From: Terriglobus roseus
GTDB lineage: Bacteria > Acidobacteriota > Terriglobia > Terriglobales > Acidobacteriaceae
Assembly (NCBI RefSeq): GCF_900105625.1
Contig: NZ_FNSD01000001.1
Coordinates: 2,852,001-2,916,000 of the forward strand
DNA length: 64,000 nt
Direction of reading: 5' to 3'
The notes under the pieces were generated by a model. The model saw nothing but the letters and a program-made list of their open reading frames with translations. It was not told the origin of the DNA and did not search any database. Positions within the stretch are counted from its first letter, which is position 1. Each line of letters opens with the position of its first letter. The translations under genes were made by a program, and so were the position numbers. Below are positions 1-7,094 of the stretch, one piece after another.

Positions 1-95
1 GAATTACAGGCGCACTCGCTACGATCTTCCATGCGTCCGATTGACCTGTCCAATAGGAGTTTGATACGCTCCTCCCGTTTGACGGAGGTGCCTGC

Positions 96-605
96 ATGCG
101 GTTGGGAAGCTGGATCAGCAGCGCGGCCATGGCGACGGGAGCGTTGTTCCTGCTGCTGCCGGCGCTGGCTGGGAACTACGTGCAGACGCCCCCACCCGCG
201 AAGGATCTGCCGCCCGGGGCGGGACATGATGCCTTTGTGCGAGTGTGCAACGGCTGCCACGTCACGGCTCTTGTTACTTCTCAGCGCAAGTCGGCCGATG
301 ACTGGGCCTCGGTCGTGATTGAAATGCGCAATCGTGGCGCAGTGGGATCGGACCAGGATCTTGAAGACATTGTGGGGTATCTCGCTGCCAATTTTGGTCC
401 CGCTGCCGCACCCGTTCGCGTGAACGTCAATAGCGCTTCCGCTGCCGAAATCGCCGGCGCGCTTTCCTTGCCTCTCGCACAGGGAAATGCGATCGTCGAG
501 TTCCGCGAAAAGAGCGGCAAGTTCAAAGACATCACAGCGCTGGAACAGGTGCCGGGCGCAGACACCGCCAAGATGGAAGCTGCGAAAGACCGCATCGATT
601 TCTGA
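96..605 (+). CDS. Exported cytochrome c-like protein fused to a ComEA-type helix-hairpin-helix domain
   Basis: The 169-residue product starts with a signal peptide (residues 1-26, ending ALAG). A single haem c site CNGCH lies at residues 51-55, with Met77 a possible sixth ligand. Residues 108-169 read as a helix-hairpin-helix repeat of the ComEA type (VNVNSAS start, then FREKSGKFKD and LEQVPG). The first part should carry electrons in the periplasm; the second resembles a domain that binds DNA in competence proteins, although here it may only be a protein-protein module. The ATG is supported by a GGAGG at 84-88. The gene heads a run of three exported-protein genes in the same direction. The fusion is odd because haem and DNA-binding modules seldom meet. 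I am confident of both motifs and unsure of the role. Confidence 0.75.
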   Translation: MRLGSWISSAAMATGALFLLLPALAGNYVQTPPPAKDLPPGAGHDAFVRVCNGCHVTALVTSQRKSADDWASVVIEMRNRGAVGSDQDLEDIVGYLAANFGPAAAPVRVNVNSASAAEIAGALSLPLAQGNAIVEFREKSGKFKDITALEQVPGADTAKMEAAKDRIDF

Positions 606-624
606 AGCCGTACCGGAGAGAGTC

Positions 625-1098
625 ATGAAGCAGTGTCAACTTACCGTCCCTACCCTGCTCGCAGGTGCAGCCGTGTTGCTGTCCGGCGTGGCCCATGCAC
701 AAAGCCTGCCACCGCAGAAGCGCCAGGCAACACCGGAGAAAGTAATCGCGGAACATATCGCGGCGCTGAATGCCTGTGACTGGAATCGCATGATGGCACA
801 GTACAGCGACAACGTGGAATTCCTCTCAAAGGACGGCAATGTCGTCAAAGGCCGTGAGGCCATTGGAAAGATGTTCAAGACGGCACTGATGCCGCCGGCA
901 AAGGGTGGCCAGTGCGGCATGAAGCTCATCCCGGAACACACGGTCGTTGTGGATGGCACGGTGAACGTGGTGTGGCGTGCAGAGGCTCCCTTCTTCGCCG
1001 AACCGTATAAGGGTTCTGAGGCGTTCGAGACGAAGGATGGCCTGCTGGTGTTACAGGTGACCACGTGGGATCCGGCCGCCATCAAGATGAAGAAGTAG
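625..1098 (+). CDS. Secreted SnoaL-like (NTF2-fold) protein
   Basis: The 157-residue protein has a signal peptide (residues 1-26, VAHAQ). The mature part has the pattern of SnoaL/DUF4440 proteins: an N-terminal helix (VIAEHIAALNACDWNRMMAQY), a strand beginning VEF, and a loop (VVKGREAIGKMF) typical of small NTF2-fold proteins. Family members include ketosteroid-isomerase-like enzymes and many ligand-binding proteins of unknown role, so no reaction is assigned. I chose the ATG at 625 (AGAGAG just upstream) rather than an upstream codon, because it gives a clean signal peptide and lies 19 bases after the previous stop. It is probably co-transcribed with its neighbours. Confidence 0.65.
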   Translation: MKQCQLTVPTLLAGAAVLLSGVAHAQSLPPQKRQATPEKVIAEHIAALNACDWNRMMAQYSDNVEFLSKDGNVVKGREAIGKMFKTALMPPAKGGQCGMKLIPEHTVVVDGTVNVVWRAEAPFFAEPYKGSEAFETKDGLLVLQVTTWDPAAIKMKK

Positions 1099-1127
1099 AC
1101 GCCTCACTCTCAGGGACATCCACACAC

Positions 1128-2108
1128 ATGAATCGCCTTATCACCACGCTGGCTTTCGCTGCTCTCTTCGCACTGCCCTGTGCGGCACAGACGCCATCGC
1201 AGCCGCGCGAGTCGCTGACGAAGGCGCAGTTCGATGAGATGTTTCACAAGCTTTCGAACTGGGGGCGCTGGGGTAAGGACGAGCAGAAGGGCACGCTGAA
1301 TCTGATCACGCCGGCGAAGCGTCAGCAGGCGGCAAAGCTGGTGACGGCGGGTATCTCTGTCTCCCTGGCGCGCGACCTCAATACGGCGAAAGAGATCGAT
1401 AACCCCGATCCATTTCAGGATGCGATGGCGCTTGGCGCTGACGGCAAGTTCAACACCGACACTTACAAGGTGAACTTCCACGGCTTTGGCTTCAGCCACT
1501 TTGATGCGCTGTCGCATACCTTCTACGACGGCAAGCTTTACAACGGATTTTCTGACCATGCGATTACACCTCATGGCGGCGAAGTGCTCGATGCCACGCA
1601 ATATCGTGATGGCATCTTCACGCGTGGTGTTCTCATCGACATCCCCTGGCTGCGCGGCCTGCCTTATCTCGAAAAGACGGGTCACATCTCTGCCGCGGAC
1701 CTCGATCTCTGGGAGCGTAAGACCGGCGTGCATGTGACCTCGGGTGATGCCGTGCTGATCCGGACGGGGCGTTGGGCTCTGCGCAATGCGAAGGGGCCAT
1801 GGGACATCTCCAGCGCCGCTGCCGGTCTCGATCCTTCAGCGGTCGCATGGCTTCACAAGCGGGACGTGGCCTTCCTGGTGAGCGACGCCGCGCATGACGC
1901 GCTACCGTCTGCGGTCCAGGGCATCGACTATCCCATCCACATCCTGACCATTGTGGCGATGGGAATGTCCCTCGCGGATCAGTGCAACCTGGAGGATGTC
2001 GCCGCGACAGCCTTGAAGCTCCACCGCCAGACCTTCCTGCTGACCCTTGCTCCAATCCGGATCAAGGGTGGAACGGGCGCGCTCATCAACCCCATCGCGA
2101 CCTTCTAA
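1128..2108 (+). CDS. Exported cyclase-family protein (kynurenine formamidase-like fold)
   Basis: The 326-residue protein has a signal peptide (LFALPCAAQ) and then the body of the cyclase/formamidase family. The family's metal-binding signature is visible as HGFGFSHFDALSH, with a second conserved patch LIDIPWLRG and an AAHDALPS segment near the end. Such enzymes are metal-dependent hydrolases or cyclases; bacterial homologues act on amides, lactones or polyketide chains, and the substrate cannot be read from sequence. The start at 1128 follows the previous stop by 29 bases and restores the signal peptide. It is the last gene of the operon beginning at 96. Its position just upstream of the polyketide operon may be chance, since an operator-like region lies between them. 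Confidence 0.75.
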   Translation: MNRLITTLAFAALFALPCAAQTPSQPRESLTKAQFDEMFHKLSNWGRWGKDEQKGTLNLITPAKRQQAAKLVTAGISVSLARDLNTAKEIDNPDPFQDAMALGADGKFNTDTYKVNFHGFGFSHFDALSHTFYDGKLYNGFSDHAITPHGGEVLDATQYRDGIFTRGVLIDIPWLRGLPYLEKTGHISAADLDLWERKTGVHVTSGDAVLIRTGRWALRNAKGPWDISSAAAGLDPSAVAWLHKRDVAFLVSDAAHDALPSAVQGIDYPIHILTIVAMGMSLADQCNLEDVAATALKLHRQTFLLTLAPIRIKGGTGALINPIATF

Positions 2109-2149
2109 ACCTTCACATTCTCTTCAGCCTGTACAGGGAGCAGCGAGTC

Positions 2150-2174
2150 TGTGATCACACAACAACGAGTGTGA
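2150..2174. promoter_or_regulatory. Nested palindromes upstream of the polyketide operon
   Basis: TGTGATCACA at 2150-2159 is a perfect 10-base palindrome. It overlaps a second inverted repeat, TCACAC (2155-2160) with GTGTGA (2169-2174), spaced by 8 bases. They lie 48 bases before the polyketide synthase ATG, in the 113-base gap between two operons. The position and symmetry suggest an operator, and the TGTGA/TCACA half-sites recall CRP or GntR-type sites. The regulator is not identified. Confidence 0.4.
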
Positions 2175-2221
2175 CAACATAAGTCCTGCGAAGGGTCATC
2201 CAACTCGCATTGAGAGGTTCC

Positions 2222-3295
2222 ATGGCGAGCAGGGTTTACCTCGAGCGGATCGCGACCGCTACATTCGACAGTGATGTCCACGAGGCGTTTGTCCGCTACG
2301 CGCATGGAATGCTTCGGGAAGAACGTAGCCGCGCACTGTTCCTGCGCATGGCGGAACGTTCCGGTATCACTGCGCGCTACTCGCCGCTGTTCATCGATGG
2401 AACGCACGGCCCCACCGATGTGGATGCGTACGAGTTCTACCAATCCGGCAGCTTCCCCGCGACTGCGCAACGCATGGCGCTCTACAAACAGTTTGCGCCC
2501 GTCCTGATGCGCCGTGCGCTGGATCGGCTCGCCTTGAGTCAAGAGGAGCGGCAGAGGGTTCGTCACGTCATCGTGACGTCCTGCACCGGCTTCTATGCGC
2601 CCGGGTTGGACTTCGATGCGGTGGACTATCTCGGTCTCGATCCCTCGGTAGAGCGCACCATGATCGGCTTCATGGGCTGCTATGCAGCCATGAATGCGCT
2701 GAAGCAGGCTCGACATATCGTGCGATCGGAACCGGATGACAGTGTGTTGGTAATCAACCTCGAAATCTGCACCCTGCATCTGCAGGAGTCGCAGGAACTC
2801 GGCGAGGTGTTGTCATTCCTTGTCTTCGGCGATGGCTGCGCGGCGTCGCTTGTAAGTGCGCGACCCACAGGTTTTGAGCTTGAGAGTTTCCGCGCGATAC
2901 GCCTTGAGAACACGTCCAATCTGATCACATGGGATATCGGCGATCAGGGTTTTGACATGGTGCTCTCAGGGCAGGTACCGACCGCGGTAGGACAAGCGCT
3001 TGAGGCGCATCGGAAGGATTTTGTGCACGATGGAAGCGTCGCTCTCTGGGCGGTTCATCCGGGGGGACGATCCGTTCTGGATGCGGTGGAAGACGCACTG
3101 GCATTACCCACCGGGGCGCTGCAGGCATCGCGCGATGTTCTTCGGCAATACGGCAACATGTCCTCTGCCACGGTGATGTTTGTGCTGGAGTCGATAATGC
3201 GGACGGCTCGTGCGGGGCAGCGAGGCTGCGCCATGGCCTTTGGGCCGGGGCTGACCGCGGAGACGATGAATTTCGTCACGGCACCGCAGTCATGA
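2222..3295 (+). CDS. Type III polyketide synthase (chalcone/stilbene synthase family)
   Basis: The 357-residue length is typical of homodimeric type III synthases. These condense a CoA- or ACP-bound acyl starter with malonyl units and cyclise the product to pyrones, resorcinols or phloroglucinols. The catalytic triad is in place: Cys121 in VIVTSCTGFYAPGLD, His279 in AVHPGGRS, and Asn312 in YGNMSSAT. The ATG at 2222 has GAGAGG four bases upstream; an in-frame TTG at 2210 has no better site. The stop overlaps the next gene by four bases (ATGA), so the two are translationally coupled. The company of a dedicated acyl carrier protein and ketoacyl synthase suggests a long-chain fatty starter, hence an alkylresorcinol or alkylpyrone-like lipid; that is inference. 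Confidence 0.9.
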   Translation: MASRVYLERIATATFDSDVHEAFVRYAHGMLREERSRALFLRMAERSGITARYSPLFIDGTHGPTDVDAYEFYQSGSFPATAQRMALYKQFAPVLMRRALDRLALSQEERQRVRHVIVTSCTGFYAPGLDFDAVDYLGLDPSVERTMIGFMGCYAAMNALKQARHIVRSEPDDSVLVINLEICTLHLQESQELGEVLSFLVFGDGCAASLVSARPTGFELESFRAIRLENTSNLITWDIGDQGFDMVLSGQVPTAVGQALEAHRKDFVHDGSVALWAVHPGGRSVLDAVEDALALPTGALQASRDVLRQYGNMSSATVMFVLESIMRTARAGQRGCAMAFGPGLTAETMNFVTAPQS

Positions 3296-3996
3296 TGGAT
3301 TTCGCCTCGCGTGCACACCTGTCTGAGTGGATGGATGAGCCATGCACTTATGAAGACTTTCGCGCATGCCTCATGGATCTCGAGCAGGTGAATCGACTGA
3401 CCTTCGCGTACCGCCCTACGCTCGACTGGCTGGGGAAAGTCATAGGTCAGGAGAAGCGCACCCTGCATATCGTGGATGTGGGCAGTGGCGGTGGTGACAT
3501 GTTGCGGATGGTCGAGAGTTGGGCAAAGCGAAACAATCTTGCGGTGCGGCTGACTGGGATTGATCTGAATCCTTATGCGGCGCGCGCTGCTGCGGAAAGG
3601 ACGCCGCGCCGATCGAAGATCGCATGGGTCACGGGCGATGCCTTTTCGTATCGGCCTGACGTTCCTATCGATTTAGTCCTCAGTTCTTTATTCACGCATC
3701 ATCTGGCCGATGAGGAGATTGTTCGCTTCCTCGCGTGGATGGAGCGCGTGACGGAACGTGGCTGGTTCATCAACGATCTGCACCGCGAGCCGTTTCCCTA
3801 CTTTGGCTTTCAACTGCTGGCACGCGTTATGCGTTGGCACCGCTTCGTGCAACACGATGGACCAATCTCCATACGCCGCGCGTTTCGCCACGACGATTGG
3901 ACCAGGTATCTGACTGCCGCAAACGTGTCGGCCAGGGCGGCGCACCTCGTTACCTATCGGCCGGCGAGGTTGTGCGTCTCGCGCGTGAAGGTATGA
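3292..3996 (+). CDS. Class I SAM-dependent methyltransferase
   Basis: The 234-residue protein has the Rossmann-type SAM site: motif I is VDVGSGGGDML (about residues 61-71), followed by the acidic ribose-binding residue in TGIDLNP and motif IV LVLSSLFTHHL. The start codon overlaps the end of the polyketide synthase gene, and its own end overlaps the next start (ATGA at both). In known phenolic-lipid clusters such as srsABC of Streptomyces, a methyltransferase acts on the ring hydroxyl made by the type III synthase, so O- or C-methylation of that product is the simplest role. The substrate is not proven. The second half (WFINDLHREPFPYFGFQL) resembles methyltransferases found beside polyketide genes. 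Confidence 0.82.
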   Translation: MMDFASRAHLSEWMDEPCTYEDFRACLMDLEQVNRLTFAYRPTLDWLGKVIGQEKRTLHIVDVGSGGGDMLRMVESWAKRNNLAVRLTGIDLNPYAARAAAERTPRRSKIAWVTGDAFSYRPDVPIDLVLSSLFTHHLADEEIVRFLAWMERVTERGWFINDLHREPFPYFGFQLLARVMRWHRFVQHDGPISIRRAFRHDDWTRYLTAANVSARAAHLVTYRPARLCVSRVKV

Positions 3997-5105
3997 CTCC
4001 CATCGATGCGGAAGCGCTGATCGTGGGCGGCGGCCTTGCCGGCAGCATGGTTGCGCTGGAGCTTGCAAAGGCCGGACGCGGGGCTGTTTTGCTGGAACGG
4101 AGCAAGGCAGCGCACCACAAAGTTTGCGGCGAGTTCCTGAGCGCTGAGACGATTCATTACCTGGCGCGCCACAATGTCGACCTGCCCGCACTTGGGGCGA
4201 TTTCGCTGCATTCCGTTCGGTTGGTGCTGCGGCGCGGGATCGTTGAAGACAGGTTACCGTTTGCTGCATACTCGCTGACGCGCTCCGTGCTCGATGAGGC
4301 ATTGCTGACGCATGCCGCGGCCGCTGGCGTGGTGGTGGAGCGGAACAGCGCTGTGGAGCATCTGCAACCGCAAGGTGCTGCCTGGTGCGCTTCGGTACGT
4401 GACGGACGGAGCTTTCGCTCGGCAAACATCTTCCTCGCCACAGGGAAGCATGATCTGCGGGGATTCTCACGCCCGGCAGGAACGCATCGCGGTCTTATCG
4501 CCTTCAAGATGTACTACCGGCTCACGCCTCAACAACATGCGCAACTGGGTGCGGCGGTGGAATTGATCCTGTTCCCGGGTGGCTACGCCGGCCTGCAACC
4601 GGTTGAAGATGGCCGCGTAAACTTATGCCTGCTGGTCACAGGAAAATGTCTCAAGAGCGTGGGCAGTAACTGGGCTGGACTTGTTCCATATCTCTTCCGC
4701 CATGCACCGCACCTTGAGGAGCGGCTGCGTGGTGCCGTGTCGCTGTTGGATGCACCGTTAACCGCGTCACACATCCCCTACGGCCACATGCAAGCGGCTT
4801 CGCGGGATGGCTTATGGCATCTTGGCGACCAGGCGGCGGTCATCCCGTCGTTCTGCGGAGATGGCATGGCGATCGCGCTGCATAGTGGGGCGGTCGCAGC
4901 GCACCACTTTTTGAAGGGTGATCGAGCAGAGACATACCAGTTACAACTTCGCTCGCAGCTTGGACGTAGACTTGCGCTTGCGACGCGTCTCTCCCAAGCG
5001 ATGGTGGCATGGCCGGAGGCAGCGCAGATCGCTCGACTGGTCCCGGGACTGCTTTCTCGCATCGCATCCATGACGCGAATACCGGACACGGCGTTGCTGC
5101 GATAA
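3993..5105 (+). CDS. FAD-dependent oxidoreductase (geranylgeranyl reductase/halogenase-like family)
   Basis: Read from the ATG at 3993, which overlaps the methyltransferase stop, the product is 370 residues. The N-terminus carries the dinucleotide site GGGLAG (residues 12-17) and an Glu-containing ALLERS-like strand end (VLLERS). A VCGEFLS segment near residue 44 and the later GDQAAVIPSFCGDGMAIAL are the FAD contacts seen in geranylgeranyl reductases and flavin monooxygenases. In this operon it could hydroxylate or reduce the polyketide product. A longer in-frame reading from 3735 exists but overlaps the methyltransferase and lacks protein character. I cannot tell reductase from hydroxylase by sequence. 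Confidence 0.82.
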   Translation: MTPIDAEALIVGGGLAGSMVALELAKAGRGAVLLERSKAAHHKVCGEFLSAETIHYLARHNVDLPALGAISLHSVRLVLRRGIVEDRLPFAAYSLTRSVLDEALLTHAAAAGVVVERNSAVEHLQPQGAAWCASVRDGRSFRSANIFLATGKHDLRGFSRPAGTHRGLIAFKMYYRLTPQQHAQLGAAVELILFPGGYAGLQPVEDGRVNLCLLVTGKCLKSVGSNWAGLVPYLFRHAPHLEERLRGAVSLLDAPLTASHIPYGHMQAASRDGLWHLGDQAAVIPSFCGDGMAIALHSGAVAAHHFLKGDRAETYQLQLRSQLGRRLALATRLSQAMVAWPEAAQIARLVPGLLSRIASMTRIPDTALLR

Positions 5106-5146
5106 GTGATGGACCTGGTCGGCGCGAGCGATAGCGGGAGGGTGCT

Positions 5147-5419
5147 GTGACGGAACTGGAAGTGGAATGCATCCGACGGATTGCCGAAGAGAAGTTGATT
5201 CCGGCAGAGTCCATCACGCTGGACACCTCGCTGGAATCGCTGGCGATCGATTCGCTTGATCGTGTCACGCTTGCCTTCGATCTGGAGGAGAAATACGGTG
5301 TGGAGATTCCCGAAGCGAAGCTGCACCAGATCATGACCGTGCGCGATGTTGTCGTCGCTGTGCAGCAGGCGCTTACGAAGAAGCAGCAAGCGATTGCGGG
5401 CGGTACGGGCGCGGCATGA
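5147..5419 (+). CDS. Acyl carrier protein
   Basis: The 90-residue protein matches acyl carrier proteins: acidic and helical, with the phosphopantetheine attachment serine at Ser36 in the DSL motif (LAIDSLDRV), followed by FDLEEKYGVEIPE. Translation starts at GTG 5147, after the purine-rich GGGAGGG. Its end overlaps the next gene (ATGA), so ACP and ketoacyl synthase should be made in step. Being encoded here rather than with the housekeeping fatty acid genes, it probably holds the acyl starter or an intermediate for the type III synthase. The C-terminal tail (residues 78-90) is Lys/Ala/Gly-rich. Confidence 0.92.
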   Translation: MTELEVECIRRIAEEKLIPAESITLDTSLESLAIDSLDRVTLAFDLEEKYGVEIPEAKLHQIMTVRDVVVAVQQALTKKQQAIAGGTGAA

Positions 5420-6621
5420 GACGTGTTGTTCTTACAGGTGCAGGATGCGTCACGGCAATTGGTCACGACGTTGCCACCTTCCGTTCAAATCTGTTTGCCG
5501 GAATCTCAGGCATTCATGATGTGGAGGACGTTCCTCCCGGTGAGCTTCACTTCAGCACGATCGCAAGCGTGCGCGGTTTTGTGGCTTCGGATTGGCTGAT
5601 GGCATCGCAGACAAAGCTGGCGGAGCGATCGTCACAATTTGCGATTGCTTCCGCTCGGCAGGCACTGTCGGCATCGGGGCTGATGAAAGCTTATGCGGGC
5701 AGCGATGTCGCCGCAGTCTTCGGATGTTCTGCTGGCGGGCGCACTGCCGAGGAGCCTGAGACAGCGAAGCTCTACACGCAAGGCGGACGCATCCATCCGC
5801 TGACCGTACCACGGGCCATGGCAAGCGCCGGCACAAGTCTCGTGTGTATTGAGCATGGCATCACCGGCCCCGCGTATAACGTCTCGACGGCATGTGCTTC
5901 CGGCGCGCATGCGCTGGGGCAAGCCTTCCACATGGTTCGCTCAGGCATGGTGGAAGCTGCTATCGCCGGTGGACATGAGGCGCCCCTGACCTTCGGATTT
6001 CTCAAGGGCTGGGACAGCCTGCACGTCGTCTCTCCCACGGTATGCCGACCCTTTGCGGCGGACCGTGATGGTATGACGCTGGGCGAGGGAGCCGCATTGG
6101 TGACCATGGAAGCGATGGACGCTGCCGTAGCGCGAGGTGCGCCGGTTCTCGCTGAGATCGTTGGATTTGGTATGTCATCGGATGGCCATCACATGACGCA
6201 GGCCAACCCCGCGGGCCCCGCCGCAGCGATGCTGCGCGCGCTGCAGGATGCTCACGCGATGCCATCCGAGGTCGGCTATGTCAACGCGCATGGAACGGGG
6301 ACAGATGTGAATGATCGTGCGGAGGCGGATGCGTTGCATCGCGTCTTCGGAGACGATGCGCGCACCCTCCCGGTCAGTTCGACAAAGAGACTGCATGGCC
6401 ATGCCATGGGGGCCTCGGGAGCGATTGAGCTACTGGCAACTGCGCTTGCGCTGCACGAAGGTGTGCTGCCGGGGAACGGTCACATCCATGTCGATGAAGC
6501 ACTGAACCTGCAAGGTGTTCTTCGCGAGAACCGGAAGACCGATGCCTCAATGGCGCTCACTAATTCATTCGCCTTCGGCGGTTTGAATGCCGTGATCGCT
6601 TTACGGAGGTACGTCCCGTGA
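5416..6621 (+). CDS. Beta-ketoacyl-ACP synthase (KAS II/FabF-type)
   Basis: The 401-residue protein has the thiolase fold signatures of FabF-type condensing enzymes. The Cys-His-His triad is Cys160 (NVSTACASGAH), His292 (NAHGTGTDVND) and His329 (STKRLHGHAMGASG). It would extend an ACP-bound acyl chain with malonyl-ACP in the cytoplasm. It overlaps the acyl carrier gene upstream and the DUF2147 gene downstream, so it is embedded in the operon. A second, pathway-specific FabF beside a type III synthase suggests that the operon builds its own acyl chain before ring formation. Whether it is a chain-elongating enzyme or a chain-length factor-like partner is open, but an intact triad favours the former. 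Confidence 0.9.
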   Translation: MRRVVLTGAGCVTAIGHDVATFRSNLFAGISGIHDVEDVPPGELHFSTIASVRGFVASDWLMASQTKLAERSSQFAIASARQALSASGLMKAYAGSDVAAVFGCSAGGRTAEEPETAKLYTQGGRIHPLTVPRAMASAGTSLVCIEHGITGPAYNVSTACASGAHALGQAFHMVRSGMVEAAIAGGHEAPLTFGFLKGWDSLHVVSPTVCRPFAADRDGMTLGEGAALVTMEAMDAAVARGAPVLAEIVGFGMSSDGHHMTQANPAGPAAAMLRALQDAHAMPSEVGYVNAHGTGTDVNDRAEADALHRVFGDDARTLPVSSTKRLHGHAMGASGAIELLATALALHEGVLPGNGHIHVDEALNLQGVLRENRKTDASMALTNSFAFGGLNAVIALRRYVP

Positions 6622-7073
6622 GAGCTTGTCGAACGGCAGGTTTGCTTTTCTTGTCGGGGGCATGTCTGCAGCTCTTTGCCGGCATCGCAGGCGCGCAGCA
6701 GAGTGGAATGCTGGGCTATTGGAAGGAGCCAGGCGGGTCCATTGTTCAAGTCGCGACGTGCGGCAAAGACATTTGCGTCAACATCGTCTCGATCAGCCCA
6801 ACGGCTCCGGGGCGCGTGGATAACAACAACCCAGATGCCAGCCTTCGTGGGCGATCGCTCTGCGGTCTGCGCATTGGAGAAGGCTTTGAGCCGGTGTCAC
6901 CGACCAAGGCGGAAGAAGGAAAGCTCTACGATCCAAAGTCCGGCAGAACGTATCGCGGCCGGATGGAAAGTCATGGCGACGAACTGAACCTGAGGGGCTA
7001 CGTTGGCATTTCTATCCTGGGCAGGACGGAGAAGTGGAGCCGCACCTCAGTGACGAAGGTCTGTGCCCGATGA
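6618..7073 (+). CDS. Secreted DUF2147 family protein
   Basis: The 151-residue protein starts at GTG 6618, overlapping the ketoacyl synthase stop, with GGAGG at 6605-6609. A signal peptide (residues 1-26, GIAGAQQ) leads into the DUF2147 pattern: GYWKEPGGSIVQVATCGKDICVNIV, a pair of cysteines in the second strand, and the later GRTYRGRM. Members are small exported beta-rich proteins of unknown function; a few are linked to lipid or envelope phenotypes. As the last gene of a lipid-making operon it could bind or help place the product in the outer envelope, which is inference. No terminator is evident in the 21 bases before the convergent GH31 gene. Confidence 0.75.
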   Translation: MRACRTAGLLFLSGACLQLFAGIAGAQQSGMLGYWKEPGGSIVQVATCGKDICVNIVSISPTAPGRVDNNNPDASLRGRSLCGLRIGEGFEPVSPTKAEEGKLYDPKSGRTYRGRMESHGDELNLRGYVGISILGRTEKWSRTSVTKVCAR

Positions 7074-7094
7074 GGTGCGGCTTCCGATGAGTGC

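Noticed and set aside
1-95. Possible 95-aa frame beginning at position 31.
   Set aside because: It overlaps the cytochrome c/HhH gene in another frame and is Arg/Cys-rich without any motif; the first 95 bases hold no gene.
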